From Myxococcaceae bacterium (GTDB lineage Bacteria > Myxococcota > Myxococcia > Myxococcales > Myxococcaceae), in assembly GCA_019694575.1 (NCBI GenBank), contig JAIBBR010000035.1, positions 1 through 40,555 on the forward strand: a stretch of 40,555 nt of DNA, in the 5' to 3' direction. Both the position numbers and the translations under genes were made by a program. Position 1 is the first letter of the stretch. Every line of letters begins with the position of its first letter. The notes below the pieces were generated by a model that ran no database searches, was not told the DNA's origin, and was given only the letters and a program-made list of their open reading frames with translations. This document shows, in pieces, positions 8,221 through 17,220 of this stretch.

Positions 8221-9750
8221 ATGGGTTTTGATGCATCGCTGACCGAAAAGATCGCCGCTGTCGAAAAGGGCGGGGCACCCAAGTACCACGCCAAAAACGC
8301 CGAAACGGGCAAGCTCTTTGCCCGAGAGCGCATTCGTCTGCTGCTCGATGAAGGCTCTTTCATCGAAGAGGGCAAGCTCGCCAACAACCTCGATGCCGAG
8401 CTGCCGTCAGATGGTGTGATCACCGGCTTGGGCAAGGTCGCCGGGCGCACCGTGGCGATCATGGCCAACGATTCCACGGTCAAAGCCGGCAGCTGGGGCC
8501 GCCTGACCGTCGAAAAAATTCTGCGTATTCAAGAAAACGCCGAACGGCTGAAGTGCCCGTTGCTCTACTTGGTCGACTCCGCTGGAGCGCGCATTACCGA
8601 TCAAGTCGACATGTTTCCCGGGCGCCGTGGGGCGGGCCGCATTTTTCACAACGAAGTGCGTCTGTCGGGCACCGTGCCACAAGTGTGCGTGCTCTTCGGC
8701 CCGTCGGCTGCGGGTGGCGCGTACATTCCCGCGTTCTGCGATTTGGTGATCATGGTGCAAGGCAACGCCTCGATGTACTTAGGCTCGCCGCGCATGGCCG
8801 AAATGGTGATCGGCGAAAAAGTGACGCTCGAAGAAATGGGCGGAGCGCAAATGCACTGCTCGGTTTCGGGTTGCGGCGACGTGCTCTGCAAGTCAGAGCC
8901 TGAAGCCATCGAAGCCGCCAAGCGCTACTTGAGCTATTTGCCCAGCCACTTCAGTCAGCTACCGCCTGCCACCACGGCCACCGCGCCGACGACGTCGGGT
9001 AAAAAAATCGAAGAGATCATTCCCGCTGATCAAAACAAGCCGTTCGACATGATGCTCTTCATTCGCGAGCTGATCGACGCTGACAGTTGGTTCGAGATCA
9101 AAAAGCTTTTTGCGCAAGAGTTGCTCACCGGCTTCGCGCGCATCGGTGGCCGCCCGGTGGGCATTATCGCCAATCAGCCGAAGTACAAGGGCGGAGTGCT
9201 CTTCGTCGACTCCGCCGACAAAGCGGCGCGCTTTATTTGGTTGTGCGACGCCTTCAATGTTCCGCTGCTTTATTTGGCTGACGTGCCGGGCTTCATGATC
9301 GGCACCAAGGTCGAGCGGGCAGGCATTATTCGGGCGGGCGCGAAAATGATTTCGGCAGTGGCTGAAGCGAGCGTGCCGAAAATTTCGGTGGTGGTGCGCA
9401 AGGCCTACGGTGCCGGCTTGTACGCAATGGGTGGCCCAGGCTTCGCGCCTGACTGCACCTTGGCGCTACCGCAGGCGATGATCGCAGTGATGGGGCCTGA
9501 AGCCGCTGTCAATGCGGTGTACTTCAACAAAATTCAAGAAAAGCCAGAAGCCGAACGGCCGGCCTATGTGCAAGCGCTGCGCGATGAATACAAGGCCGAC
9601 GTCGACATTTACAAATTGGCTTCTGAGCTGATCATCGACGAGTTGGTGCCGGGCGACAAAATGCGTAGCGAATTGGAACGTCGGTTCGCTGCTTACGTCA
9701 GTGCTCAAACTCCGCACGCCGTGCGTAAGCGTGGCGTGCTACCGGTATGA
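8221..9750 (+). CDS. Acyl-CoA carboxylase beta (carboxyltransferase) subunit
   Basis: A 509-residue biotin-dependent carboxyltransferase that moves CO2 from carboxybiotin to an acyl-CoA such as methylcrotonyl-CoA or propionyl-CoA. The N-terminal acyl-CoA-binding half has [13 protein letters not shown]-like sequence, a DSAGARI motif and the oxyanion glycines in [12 protein letters not shown]. The C-terminal biotin-binding half has [11 protein letters not shown] and [15 protein letters not shown]. The start at 8221 matches the usual family N terminus; an upstream in-frame GTG at 8173 would add 16 unlikely residues. The motif pattern is closer to PccB and to Bacillus YngE-like proteins than to classical MccB. 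No biotin carboxylase or biotin carrier gene lies in this window, so the partner must be encoded elsewhere. Confidence 0.92.
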   Translation: MGFDASLTEKIAAVEKGGAPKYHAKNAETGKLFARERIRLLLDEGSFIEEGKLANNLDAELPSDGVITGLGKVAGRTVAIMANDSTVKAGSWGRLTVEKILRIQENAERLKCPLLYLVDSAGARITDQVDMFPGRRGAGRIFHNEVRLSGTVPQVCVLFGPSAAGGAYIPAFCDLVIMVQGNASMYLGSPRMAEMVIGEKVTLEEMGGAQMHCSVSGCGDVLCKSEPEAIEAAKRYLSYLPSHFSQLPPATTATAPTTSGKKIEEIIPADQNKPFDMMLFIRELIDADSWFEIKKLFAQELLTGFARIGGRPVGIIANQPKYKGGVLFVDSADKAARFIWLCDAFNVPLLYLADVPGFMIGTKVERAGIIRAGAKMISAVAEASVPKISVVVRKAYGAGLYAMGGPGFAPDCTLALPQAMIAVMGPEAAVNAVYFNKIQEKPEAERPAYVQALRDEYKADVDIYKLASELIIDELVPGDKMRSELERRFAAYVSAQTPHAVRKRGVLPV

Positions 9751-9771
9751 CTGTTTCGAACTCAACGGCGG

Positions 9772-9777
9772 TATAAA
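9772..9777 (+). promoter_or_regulatory. Possible -10 box TATAAA close to the acyl-CoA dehydrogenase start
   Basis: The hexamer TATAAA stands out from the GC-rich surroundings and lies 13 bases before the ATG at 9791. No good Shine-Dalgarno sequence is seen in the remaining leader. If it is a real -10 element, transcription would begin only a few bases before the start codon and the message would be nearly leaderless. The -35 region is not convincing. Confidence 0.25.
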
Positions 9778-9790
9778 ACAGGCCCGCGTC

Positions 9791-10936
9791 ATGAACCTTG
9801 AGCTCCCCGAAGACTGTCAGGCGTTGAAGCGCAGCTTGCGCGAATTTTGTGAAAAGCACGTCAAGCCCAAGGCCCGCGAATGGGACCGCACCGAAGCTTT
9901 TCCCCTGGAAACGGTGCGTGAGCTCGGCCGCATGGGCGTGCTCGGCGTGCGCGTACCTGAAGAATATGGCGGTGCCGGCATGGGCGCGTTGGCCCTGGCG
10001 GTGGCGACCGAAGAAATCGCCCGTTACGACGGCTCATTGGCGCTGACTGTCGCCTCGCACAACGGCTTGGGCACCAGCCACCTGCGTATTTTTGGCAATG
10101 ATGCGCAGAAGAAAAAATACCTGCCCAAGCTCGCCACCGGTGAGTGGCTCGGCGCGTGGGGGCTGACTGAGCCCGGCAGTGGCTCTGACGCGGCGGGCAT
10201 GAAGACCACCGCGGTGAAAAGAGGCGACAAGTGGGTGTTGAACGGCAGCAAAATGTTCATCACCCAAGGCACGGTGGGTGACGTGTTCGTGGTGTTGGCC
10301 GTGACCGACGCGGCGGCGAAACAAAAGGGCATTACCGCCTTCGTGCTCGAGAAGGGCTGGCCTGGCTTCACCCAGCGCGCCATTCACGGAAAAATGGGCA
10401 TGCGCTCGTCAGACACGGCAGAGCTGCATTTCGAAAATGTCGAAGTGCCCGACTCGCACCGTGTCGGCGAAGCAGGACAGGGGTTCATCGACACACTGAA
10501 AATTCTCGATGGGGGTCGCATTACCATTGGCGCGCTGGCCGTCGGTTTGGGCCGCGGCGCGCTCGAAGAAGCGGTGCGCTACGCGAAAGATCGCACCGCA
10601 TTTGGTCACCCGATCGCCGAATTTCAAGCCCTGCGGTGGATGATGTCGGACATGAAGACCGAGCTCGACGCGGCGCAGCTGTTGGTGTGGCGCGCGGCGA
10701 CGTTGGCTGACGCTGGGCAGCGGTTTTCGGTCGAAGCGTCGATGGCCAAGCTGGTGTCGTCAGAAGTGGCCACGCGTGCTTGCAATAAAGCAGTGCAGAT
10801 TCACGGTGGCTACGGGTACACCCGCGAGTTTCCGGTTGAACGTTACCTGCGAGATGCCAAGCTGTGCGAAATCGGTGAAGGCACCAGCGAGGTGCAACGG
10901 ACGATTATCGCCCGTGAAAAGCTGAAGGGCGTATGA
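9791..10936 (+). CDS. Acyl-CoA dehydrogenase (short-chain type)
   Basis: A 381-residue FAD-dependent enzyme that introduces the 2,3 double bond in acyl-CoA and passes electrons to electron-transfer flavoprotein. The three family domains are present: an N-terminal helical domain, a middle beta domain with [11 protein letters not shown] and the [12 protein letters not shown] stretch, and a C-terminal helical domain with [20 protein letters not shown]. The catalytic base is the Glu in GEGTSEVQR near the C terminus, as in butyryl-CoA dehydrogenases. Isovaleryl-CoA dehydrogenases usually have a small residue there, so this is probably not a classic LiuA although its neighbours suggest leucine breakdown. 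The ATG at 9791 is chosen over an upstream in-frame start at 9701, which lies inside the preceding gene. The stop overlaps the next start in ATGA. Confidence 0.92.
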   Translation: MNLELPEDCQALKRSLREFCEKHVKPKAREWDRTEAFPLETVRELGRMGVLGVRVPEEYGGAGMGALALAVATEEIARYDGSLALTVASHNGLGTSHLRIFGNDAQKKKYLPKLATGEWLGAWGLTEPGSGSDAAGMKTTAVKRGDKWVLNGSKMFITQGTVGDVFVVLAVTDAAAKQKGITAFVLEKGWPGFTQRAIHGKMGMRSSDTAELHFENVEVPDSHRVGEAGQGFIDTLKILDGGRITIGALAVGLGRGALEEAVRYAKDRTAFGHPIAEFQALRWMMSDMKTELDAAQLLVWRAATLADAGQRFSVEASMAKLVSSEVATRACNKAVQIHGGYGYTREFPVERYLRDAKLCEIGEGTSEVQRTIIAREKLKGV

Positions 10937-11772
10937 CCGAAGAAGTGCTGAAGAAGCTGGGCTTAGAAATGGAAGGCACCGAGGCGGTGCTTTCGTTGAG
11001 GCCCGGTGAAGCACGCAACCCGCTGACCAAAAGCGACATCACCGCGGTGCGCTTCATGGTGATGGGCGATCGCCTGATGATCGTTGAACCGCCTGAGCTG
11101 GTGGGGGCTCCGCTCATTCACCTGGGCCATATCGAAGACGGCGACGCGCTCACCGACTTGGTGTTGAAAAACCTGTCGGACCACGTGTTCAACGTCGATC
11201 GGCGCTCGTCTGAATTGACGATGCTTGGGCTACACCCAGTGGTTGATGAGAAATCGCTGCAGCTCTCAGCCAAGCTCCACTCTGACGACTTCACGTTTTT
11301 GCTGGCCACTGATCGCATGGGCAATTTTCGCGTCAGCCAGGCGATGCGCGGCAAAATGGAGCTCACCACCTCGAGTGCGCGGGCGTTCGAGCTCTCTGAG
11401 TTTCGTGAGCGGCGTGCGCTCGAGGCGTACTTGGTGGCCATGTTCGCCGACGTGGTGTCGGTGGCTATCGGCACGCCGCCTCCGGTGGTGGCGGTGCGCG
11501 GCATTCCTCTGCGAGACATCGTCAAGGCGTTCGGCGACGAAGCGGCGATTCCTCCCAAGAGCTCGTTAGAGATTCTGGTGGAGCTCAAAGTGGGTGAGCG
11601 CAAGTACCGCTTCGCGGCGGCGCGCTTGGGTGGCACCACCTTTCGGGGGTTGCTCGCCGGCGCAGAGGGCAAGCTGTGGGCCGAGCGGTTCGAGCTGGCT
11701 GATTTTCCCGGCCCGAGCGAGCTGCTCGCGCGAGCGCTAAAAATTCCCATTGGCCAGGTGAAGGTTGTTTAA
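10933..11772 (+). CDS. Hypothetical protein between an acyl-CoA dehydrogenase gene and rnc
   Basis: A 279-residue soluble protein with no signal peptide, membrane helix or motif that I can name. It is acidic to neutral and looks alpha/beta, with a run of alternating hydrophobic residues around 40-60 ([19 protein letters not shown]). Its ATG overlaps the dehydrogenase stop (ATGA), and its TAA is followed directly by the GTG of rnc. It is therefore co-transcribed with both and probably translationally coupled to both. The location does not decide whether it belongs with lipid metabolism or RNA processing. Confidence 0.8.
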   Translation: MTEEVLKKLGLEMEGTEAVLSLRPGEARNPLTKSDITAVRFMVMGDRLMIVEPPELVGAPLIHLGHIEDGDALTDLVLKNLSDHVFNVDRRSSELTMLGLHPVVDEKSLQLSAKLHSDDFTFLLATDRMGNFRVSQAMRGKMELTTSSARAFELSEFRERRALEAYLVAMFADVVSVAIGTPPPVVAVRGIPLRDIVKAFGDEAAIPPKSSLEILVELKVGERKYRFAAARLGGTTFRGLLAGAEGKLWAERFELADFPGPSELLARALKIPIGQVKVV

Positions 11773-12501
11773 GTGAGCAAGCTCTCGCCCAAAGAGCGCA
11801 TCTCGGCCCTCGAAGCCAAGCTGCAGCTGACGTTGACTGATCATTCAATCGCCCTGTCTGCGTTGACCCACAAAAGTTACTGCAATGAGCACCGCGATGA
11901 GCCATGCGCCGACAACGAGCGGCTGGAGTTTCTGGGAGACGCGGTCGTCGATCTTGCCGTTAGCCACCGGCTGATGGAGCGCTTTCCCCTGGCCAGTGAA
12001 GGCGAGCTGTCAAAGTTGCGAGCGTCGATCGTCAATGAAGAAGGCTTGGCCCGCATTGCCCGTCAAATGGGGCTCGGCGAATTGTTGCTGCTGGGCCGCG
12101 GCGAAGATCTGACGGGGGGGCGCGAGAAGAGCTCGGTGCTTGCCGACGGGCTCGAGGCCGTATTGGGCGCGGTCTACATGACGTCAGGCATGGACAAAGT
12201 CATGCCGCTGGTCGACCGGCTGTTCGCCGAATCGTTCGAAGGCGTGGCGCAAGGCCGCATCGGGCAAGACTACAAGACACTGCTTCAAGAAGAGGTGCAG
12301 AACCGACTGCGCCTGTCGCCCCGGTACAAAGTGATTTCTGAGAAGGGGCCCGATCACGAGAAAATTTTCGAGATCGAAGTCAGCATTGGCGCCGACATTT
12401 ACGCGCGCTCCTGCGGTCGCTCGAAGAAAGAAGCTGAACAGGCCGCCGCGAAAGAAACGTTGATCATTCTGGCGGCAAAACCGCTTGGAGCACCCGGTTA
12501 A
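11773..12501 (+). CDS. rnc: Ribonuclease III
   Basis: A 242-residue double-strand-specific endoribonuclease that processes rRNA precursors and structured mRNAs. The RNase III signature NERLEFLGDAVVDL supplies the metal-binding acidic residues E49, E52 and D56; the second pair is D125 and E128 in LADGLEAVLGA. A double-stranded RNA-binding domain follows (about residues 165-235), with the KEAEQAAAKE helix at its end. The length is normal. The GTG start begins on the base after the previous stop, so rnc expression depends on translation of the unknown upstream gene. In many proteobacteria rnc is followed at once by era; here two cyclophilin genes and a terminator lie between them. Confidence 0.96.
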   Translation: MSKLSPKERISALEAKLQLTLTDHSIALSALTHKSYCNEHRDEPCADNERLEFLGDAVVDLAVSHRLMERFPLASEGELSKLRASIVNEEGLARIARQMGLGELLLLGRGEDLTGGREKSSVLADGLEAVLGAVYMTSGMDKVMPLVDRLFAESFEGVAQGRIGQDYKTLLQEEVQNRLRLSPRYKVISEKGPDHEKIFEIEVSIGADIYARSCGRSKKEAEQAAAKETLIILAAKPLGAPG

Positions 12502-12549
12502 AAACCGTAAGGTGCCGCGCGTTTAACGCTTCTCGACGAGGAAAATACC

Positions 12550-13263
12550 GTGACCTTTCGCACGTCTTCGACCTTAGTTGCTGTGCTGCTCGCCGCGTCA
12601 GTGGGTTGCACCAAAGACACCCCGGCCCCTGCCAAACCGGCGAGCCCACCTGCTGCTTCTGCCAAGGCTGCCGGCGGTGAACCGGCCACCGTGTCGGCTG
12701 ACCAACCCGGCGGCCGGTGGATGAAACGGGCCGCTGAGGGCCAAGACATTTACGCGGTGATGAAGACCAGCTTGGGTGACATCACGTTGAAGCTGTACGC
12801 CAAAGAAGCGCCGAAGACGGTCTCGAACTTCGTGGGCCTGGCGAGCGGCGAAAAAGACTGGGTCGACCCCAAGACGAATACCGTCAAAAAGGGCACGCCG
12901 CTCTATGCCGGCACCATTTTTCATCGGGTGATCGACGGCTTCATGATTCAGGGCGGAGACCCCACGGGTACCGGCCGCGGTTCTCCGGGTTACCGTTTTG
13001 GAGACGAGTTTCAGAGCGGCAAGACCTTCGACAAGGTGGGCCTGTTGGCGATGGCCAACGCCGGGCCTGGTACCAATGGTTCGCAATTTTTCATCACCGT
13101 TTCGCTGCCGTCGTACCTGAACAACCGTCACACAATTTTTGGTGAGGTGGTTCGCGGGTACGAGACCGTTGAAAAGATCGCCAAGACGCCCAAAGGCCCG
13201 GGCGACAAACCGACCCAAGACGTGACGATTACACAGATCGACTTGATGGAAACCGCGCCGTAA
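12550..13263 (+). CDS. Lipoprotein peptidyl-prolyl cis-trans isomerase, cyclophilin type
   Basis: A 237-residue cyclophilin with an N-terminal lipoprotein signal: a hydrophobic stretch ending in VGC places the lipidated cysteine at residue 20, although Ser at -3 is not the commonest lipobox residue. A Pro/Ala-rich linker (about 21-55) leads to the isomerase domain. The core motifs [14 protein letters not shown] (with the catalytic Arg) and GSQFFIT are intact. The position matching the cyclosporin-binding Trp of human CypA holds Tyr ([11 protein letters not shown]). It would fold envelope proteins in the periplasm. The GTG start has GAGGA eight bases upstream. A second cyclophilin gene follows after 43 bases. 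Confidence 0.88.
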   Translation: MTFRTSSTLVAVLLAASVGCTKDTPAPAKPASPPAASAKAAGGEPATVSADQPGGRWMKRAAEGQDIYAVMKTSLGDITLKLYAKEAPKTVSNFVGLASGEKDWVDPKTNTVKKGTPLYAGTIFHRVIDGFMIQGGDPTGTGRGSPGYRFGDEFQSGKTFDKVGLLAMANAGPGTNGSQFFITVSLPSYLNNRHTIFGEVVRGYETVEKIAKTPKGPGDKPTQDVTITQIDLMETAP

Positions 13264-13306
13264 AAGTTTCACCTTCACACTGCGAAACAAACGAGAGGGA
13301 CACGCC

Positions 13307-13855
13307 ATGGGAATGATGGAAGACGCGAAGTCTGGCAAAGACATGACTGCGACGTTCGAGACCACCGAAGGCACCATCGTGGTGCGGTTGTTTCCCAAAG
13401 ACGCGCCGAAGACGGTTGAGAATTTCGTTGGCCTGGCCACCGGCGAAAAAGAATGGACCCACCCCGCGACCGGCGAGAAGCAAAAGGGCACTCCGCTCTA
13501 CAATGGCACTGTTTTTCACCGCTGCATTCAGAACTTCATGGTGCAAGGCGGCGACCCGTTGGGCCGTGGCACCGGTGGCCCGGGCTACGAGTTCGAAGAC
13601 GAGTTTCAAAGCGGCCGCCGTTTCGACAAGCCCGGTCTGTTGGCGATGGCCAATGCGGGCCCTGGCACCAACGGGTCGCAATTCTTCATTACCGTCGCCG
13701 CCACGCCTTGGCTCAACGGCCGCCACACCATTTTCGGTGAGGTAACGAGCGGCCAAGACGTCATTGAGCGCGTCGCCAACGTGGTGCCGAAAGACTCGAA
13801 CGATCGTCCCAAGACCGAGGTAAAGCTGAAGAAATTGACGATCAACGCGACCTAA
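13307..13855 (+). CDS. Cytosolic peptidyl-prolyl cis-trans isomerase, cyclophilin type
   Basis: A 182-residue cyclophilin with no signal peptide, so it acts in the cytoplasm on newly made proteins. The catalytic FHRC-x(4)-FMVQGGDP and GSQFFIT motifs are complete, and the [11 protein letters not shown] segment keeps the Trp that the neighbouring lipoprotein copy has changed. It shares long identical or near-identical stretches with that copy ([38 protein letters not shown]), so the pair is a tandem duplication in which one member gained or lost an export signal. The ATG has a strong GAGAGGG ribosome-binding site. A terminator follows the stop. Confidence 0.93.
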   Translation: MGMMEDAKSGKDMTATFETTEGTIVVRLFPKDAPKTVENFVGLATGEKEWTHPATGEKQKGTPLYNGTVFHRCIQNFMVQGGDPLGRGTGGPGYEFEDEFQSGRRFDKPGLLAMANAGPGTNGSQFFITVAATPWLNGRHTIFGEVTSGQDVIERVANVVPKDSNDRPKTEVKLKKLTINAT

Positions 13856-13876
13856 CAACCAAGCAAGAAGTCTCAG

Positions 13877-13912
13877 GCGCTTAGACCCAAAGAAACGGGT
13901 TTAGGCGCTTTT
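13877..13912 (+). terminator. Rho-independent terminator after the cyclophilin pair
   Basis: A 12-bp stem pairs GCGCTTAGACCC (13877-13888) with GGGTTTAGGCGC (13897-13908), containing two G-U pairs, around an 8-base loop AAAGAAAC. The stem is followed by TTTT. It lies 22 bases after the cyclophilin stop and 27 before the era start, so it separates the rnc/cyclophilin unit from the era unit and implies a promoter just upstream of era. Confidence 0.7.
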
Positions 13913-13939
13913 CATCGCATACAGGGTAGACGAGTCGAA

Positions 13940-14905
13940 ATGGGTGCCGCCGGACACAAGAGTGGTTTCGCTGCGCTCTTGGGGCGTCCCAACGTCGGCA
14001 AGAGCACACTTCTCAATCGTCTTACCGGCGAAAAGCTGGCCATTGTTTCGCCCAAGCCGCAGACCACGCGTCGCCGCATTTTAGGCGTGGTAACCCGCTA
14101 CGAGGGGCAGGTGGCCTTTGTCGACACACCCGGCGTGCACCAGGCCAAGGGCGCGCTCAACAAGATGATGGTAGAGCAGGCGCTCTCGGCGGCCGACGAA
14201 TGCGACTTGGTGCTCTTCGTGATCGAAGCCGAGGGCCAAAAAGAAGGTCGCGAGGTGACCATCGGCGAAGGCAACCGGTTCATTTTGAGCCGCCTCAAAG
14301 CGAGCGGCAAGCCAACGCTGTTGTTGATCAACAAGATCGACACCGTCAAGCGGGTACTGCTGCTGCCGTTGATCGATCGTTACCGCACTGAATTTCCCTT
14401 CGCTGAGGTGTTGCCGGTGTCGGCACGCGAGAGCCTGGGCATTGATGAGCTGTGGCAAGCCGTGGTGCGCCACATGCCCGAAGCGCCGCCAATGTACGAC
14501 GCCGACATGCTCACCGATCAAGCAGAACGCACCTTGGTTGAAGAGTTGGTGCGGGAGCAGATTTTGCGGCATTGCCGGCAAGAATTGCCGTACTCCACGG
14601 CGGTGGTGGTCGACGTTTTCGACGAGTCAGAACGCGAGCCGCAAAAGGGCAAGACCAACAAGAAAAGCGGTCTGCAGGGGCTGGTGCGTATCGGCGCGCA
14701 TATCTTTGTAGAACGTGAGAGCCAAAAAGCGATTGTGGTGGGTCGCCGCGGTCAAATGCTGAAGACGATTGGCACCGACGCGCGCAAGGCGATTGAACGG
14801 CTGCTGCGGGCGAACGTTTATTTGGCGCTGCAGGTGAAAGTCGAGCCGCGGTGGAGCGAGCGTCACGAAGCGCTCAGAAAAATGGGTTATGGCCAAGAAG
14901 GCTAA
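13940..14905 (+). CDS. era: GTPase Era
   Basis: A 321-residue essential GTPase that binds the 3' end of 16S rRNA and assists small-subunit maturation. The G domain has G1 GRPNVGKST (15-23), the switch region with QTTRRRILG (41-49), G3 DTPG (62-65), G4 NKID (131-134) and G5 SAR (161-163). The C-terminal KH domain is visible around residues 225-305, with the VVGRRGQMLKTIG loop (266-278). There is a basic insert before the KH core (PQKGKTNKKSG, about 234-244) that most Era proteins have only in shorter form. The final 17 bases overlap the start of der. The start follows a terminator, so era probably has its own promoter. Confidence 0.96.
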   Translation: MGAAGHKSGFAALLGRPNVGKSTLLNRLTGEKLAIVSPKPQTTRRRILGVVTRYEGQVAFVDTPGVHQAKGALNKMMVEQALSAADECDLVLFVIEAEGQKEGREVTIGEGNRFILSRLKASGKPTLLLINKIDTVKRVLLLPLIDRYRTEFPFAEVLPVSARESLGIDELWQAVVRHMPEAPPMYDADMLTDQAERTLVEELVREQILRHCRQELPYSTAVVVDVFDESEREPQKGKTNKKSGLQGLVRIGAHIFVERESQKAIVVGRRGQMLKTIGTDARKAIERLLRANVYLALQVKVEPRWSERHEALRKMGYGQEG

Positions 14906-16352
14906 GCGCCGCGTCAAAGGCTTGCCGGTGGTAGCCATTGTGGGCCGCCCCAATGTCGGCAAGTCGACCTTGTTCAACCGGCTGATCGGCCGTCACCGAG
15001 CGATTGTCGAAGACATGCCCGGGGTGACGCGCGATCGCCATTATGCCGACGCTGACTTGGGCACTCGCAGCGTGACGTACGTCGACACCGGAGGCTTCGT
15101 GCCCGACGGTGACGGCATGGCGGCGTTGGCCGAACAAGTGCGCCAGCAGGCCGAAATGGCGATTGAAGAAAGCCAGGTGGTGCTCTTCGTGGTCGACGGC
15201 CGGGCCGGGCGCACGGTGGCCGACGAGCAGGTCGCGCGGGCTCTGCGCGCCGCCACCCAGCCGGTCATTTTGGTGGTCAACAAGGTCGACCGCCCCAACG
15301 AAGCCGTCGGCGCTGCGGCTGACTTTCACAGGCTCGGGTTTGACGAAGTCATCGCTGTTTCAGCCGAGCATGCGTATGGCACCGTCGATCTTGAAGATGC
15401 GGTGTTGGCGAAGTTGGCTTTGGTGAAAAAAGCGCCTGTGCCGATTGAGGTACAGGAAGCCGAGCCCTCCGAGAAAGAAGCGCCGCCTTCGGAACCTTCG
15501 CAAATTCGCATTGCGATCGTCGGTCGGCCCAATGTCGGCAAGTCGACACTGATCAACGCGTTGCTCGGCAAGCAGCGGTTGATCACCAGCGAGATTGCCG
15601 GCACCACCCGAGACCCGATCGACATCGAGTTAGAATCAGAGCACGGTGATTTCGTGCTCACCGACACCGCGGGCATGCGCCGCAAGTCGGCGATCGACAA
15701 GAAGATCGAACAATACTCGGTCGCCGGGGCGATCAAGAGCATCGAAGACAGCGATGTCGCGGTGTTGGTGCTCGACGCCACTGAGCCCGCGGTCGATCAA
15801 GACGCGCGCATTGCGCAAGTGACCGAAGAAAAGGGCCGCCCGCTGCTGATCGTGGTCAACAAGTGGGACCTGATGCGGGGCAAAAAGAAAGAAGAAGCGG
15901 CCCGTGAAGAGCTCAAGTACACGCTCAAATGGGTGAGCTACGCGCCCGTCATCTACACTTCGGCCAAAGAGGGTTACCGGGTACCCAAGGTGCTCGAAAT
16001 GGCGGCGATCCTGCACCGCCAAGCGACGTTCAAGGCGCCTACACCTCAGTTGAACCGGTTGCTCAAGCACATCACCACTGAGCACCCCGCGCCGTTCCAC
16101 AACAGCCGCGCGCTGCGCATTTATTACTGTGCACAGGTGGCGGTGGCGCCCCCGACGTTCAACTTCATTTGTAACCACCCGACCGACATTCCCGATCGCT
16201 ACCAACGGTACATTTTGAACCAGCTGCGTGAGACGTTCGACTTGCGGGTGCCGGTGCGGCTGTTGTTTCGCCCACGGCCAGGTGCTGACAAGCGCAAGGC
16301 GATTAACCTGCGCATGAAGGCCCGGCGCGCCAGCGCTAGCAAACGGCGGTAA
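14889..16352 (+). CDS. der: Ribosome-associated GTPase Der (EngA)
   Basis: A 487-residue essential GTPase of 50S subunit assembly with two G domains in tandem. Domain 1 has GRPNVGKST (19-27), DTGG (66-69) and NKVD (131-134). Domain 2 has GRPNVGKST (212-220), DTAG (259-262) and NKWD (324-327). An acidic linker (about 183-204) joins them, and a KH-like domain ends the protein with a very basic tail. Its ATG lies within the last codons of era, so the two ribosome-assembly GTPases are translationally coupled. Genes for a YfgM-like and a BamB-like protein follow, as in gammaproteobacteria, where der sits beside bamB. Confidence 0.96.
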   Translation: MAKKAKRRVKGLPVVAIVGRPNVGKSTLFNRLIGRHRAIVEDMPGVTRDRHYADADLGTRSVTYVDTGGFVPDGDGMAALAEQVRQQAEMAIEESQVVLFVVDGRAGRTVADEQVARALRAATQPVILVVNKVDRPNEAVGAAADFHRLGFDEVIAVSAEHAYGTVDLEDAVLAKLALVKKAPVPIEVQEAEPSEKEAPPSEPSQIRIAIVGRPNVGKSTLINALLGKQRLITSEIAGTTRDPIDIELESEHGDFVLTDTAGMRRKSAIDKKIEQYSVAGAIKSIEDSDVAVLVLDATEPAVDQDARIAQVTEEKGRPLLIVVNKWDLMRGKKKEEAAREELKYTLKWVSYAPVIYTSAKEGYRVPKVLEMAAILHRQATFKAPTPQLNRLLKHITTEHPAPFHNSRALRIYYCAQVAVAPPTFNFICNHPTDIPDRYQRYILNQLRETFDLRVPVRLLFRPRPGADKRKAINLRMKARRASASKRR

Positions 16353-16411
16353 CAGCGGGCGCCCAAAGCGTTTGACTTGCGGCCCAGAACGCAGGAAGAG
16401 TGCGCGCCCCG

Positions 16412-17215
16412 ATGACGTCTTACAAAGCGAAACAGAAGGAATTACGGGCTCCCGATGCGCTCCAACAAATGGGCGTTGAAGCGATGCCGTGGATTCAGGC
16501 CCACCAGCAAAAGATTGCCGCCGTGGTGTTCGCTGCGGTGGCTGTGGCTGGCGTGGTGGCGCTGGTTAGCCACTTCGGAGATCGCAGTGAAAAAGATGCC
16601 AGCACCGAGTTGGCCGAGGCGTTGAAGCCTCTTGGCCGCCCGGTACAAGTGGGCGTGACACCGCCTCCGACCGAACCTGGCGCTGAGCCGCCGTTCAAGA
16701 GTGAGACCGAGCGCGATGAGGCGTTGGTGGCTTCGTTGACCGCGTTCCGCACCAAGTACCCCAGCAAGAAAGCGGCGGCCAACGCGGCGCTCCCGCTGGC
16801 GCAGGCACTGGCGCGGTTGGGCCGCACGGCAGAAACGCTGCCGTTGCTCGAAGAGTTTCTCAAAGCGGCGGCCCCCAACGATCCGCTCCGCTTCGTGGCA
16901 CTGGAGGCCAAGGGTTACGCCTATGAGGCTAAACAGCAATGGGGCGATGCACTCGGCGCGTTCGAAGAACTGGGGCGCTCGGCCAACGGCGACTTCATGA
17001 AGGGCATGGGGCAGTACCACAAGGGCCGGCTCTTGGTGTTGCAAGGCAAGCCTGAAGAAGGTGCCAAAGAGCTGTCAGAAGTGATTGCTTCGGCGCCTGG
17101 TACGGCGGCGGGCCGGTTGGCCACTGAGCGCGTGGCGCTGTTGAGCGCCCAGGGCATTAAGGTGCCGGCGGCGGGCGGAGCAAAGGCCCCTGGCGGCGCG
17201 GCTGACGGCGGGTAA
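16412..17215 (+). CDS. YfgM-like tetratricopeptide membrane protein
   Basis: A 267-residue protein with a short cytoplasmic N terminus, one transmembrane helix (about residues 34-53) and a periplasmic helical part. The helices are of TPR type (repeating Ala/Leu/Gly patterns around 110-245, for example the YHKGRLLVLQGKPEEG turn). E. coli YfgM has this topology, binds the SecYEG translocon and works with periplasmic chaperones. The order der, this gene, then a BamB-like gene matches the bacterial yfgM-bamB-der neighbourhood. The ATG at 16412 is preferred, with AGGAAGAG upstream; a GTG at 16400 would lie inside that ribosome-binding site. Confidence 0.75.
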   Translation: MTSYKAKQKELRAPDALQQMGVEAMPWIQAHQQKIAAVVFAAVAVAGVVALVSHFGDRSEKDASTELAEALKPLGRPVQVGVTPPPTEPGAEPPFKSETERDEALVASLTAFRTKYPSKKAAANAALPLAQALARLGRTAETLPLLEEFLKAAAPNDPLRFVALEAKGYAYEAKQQWGDALGAFEELGRSANGDFMKGMGQYHKGRLLVLQGKPEEGAKELSEVIASAPGTAAGRLATERVALLSAQGIKVPAAGGAKAPGGAADGG

Positions 17216-17220
17216 GGGCG

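Noticed and set aside
12598-13491. 297-codon minus-strand open frame across both cyclophilin genes
   Set aside because: Both cyclophilins on the plus strand have intact catalytic motifs; the antisense product has no recognisable feature.
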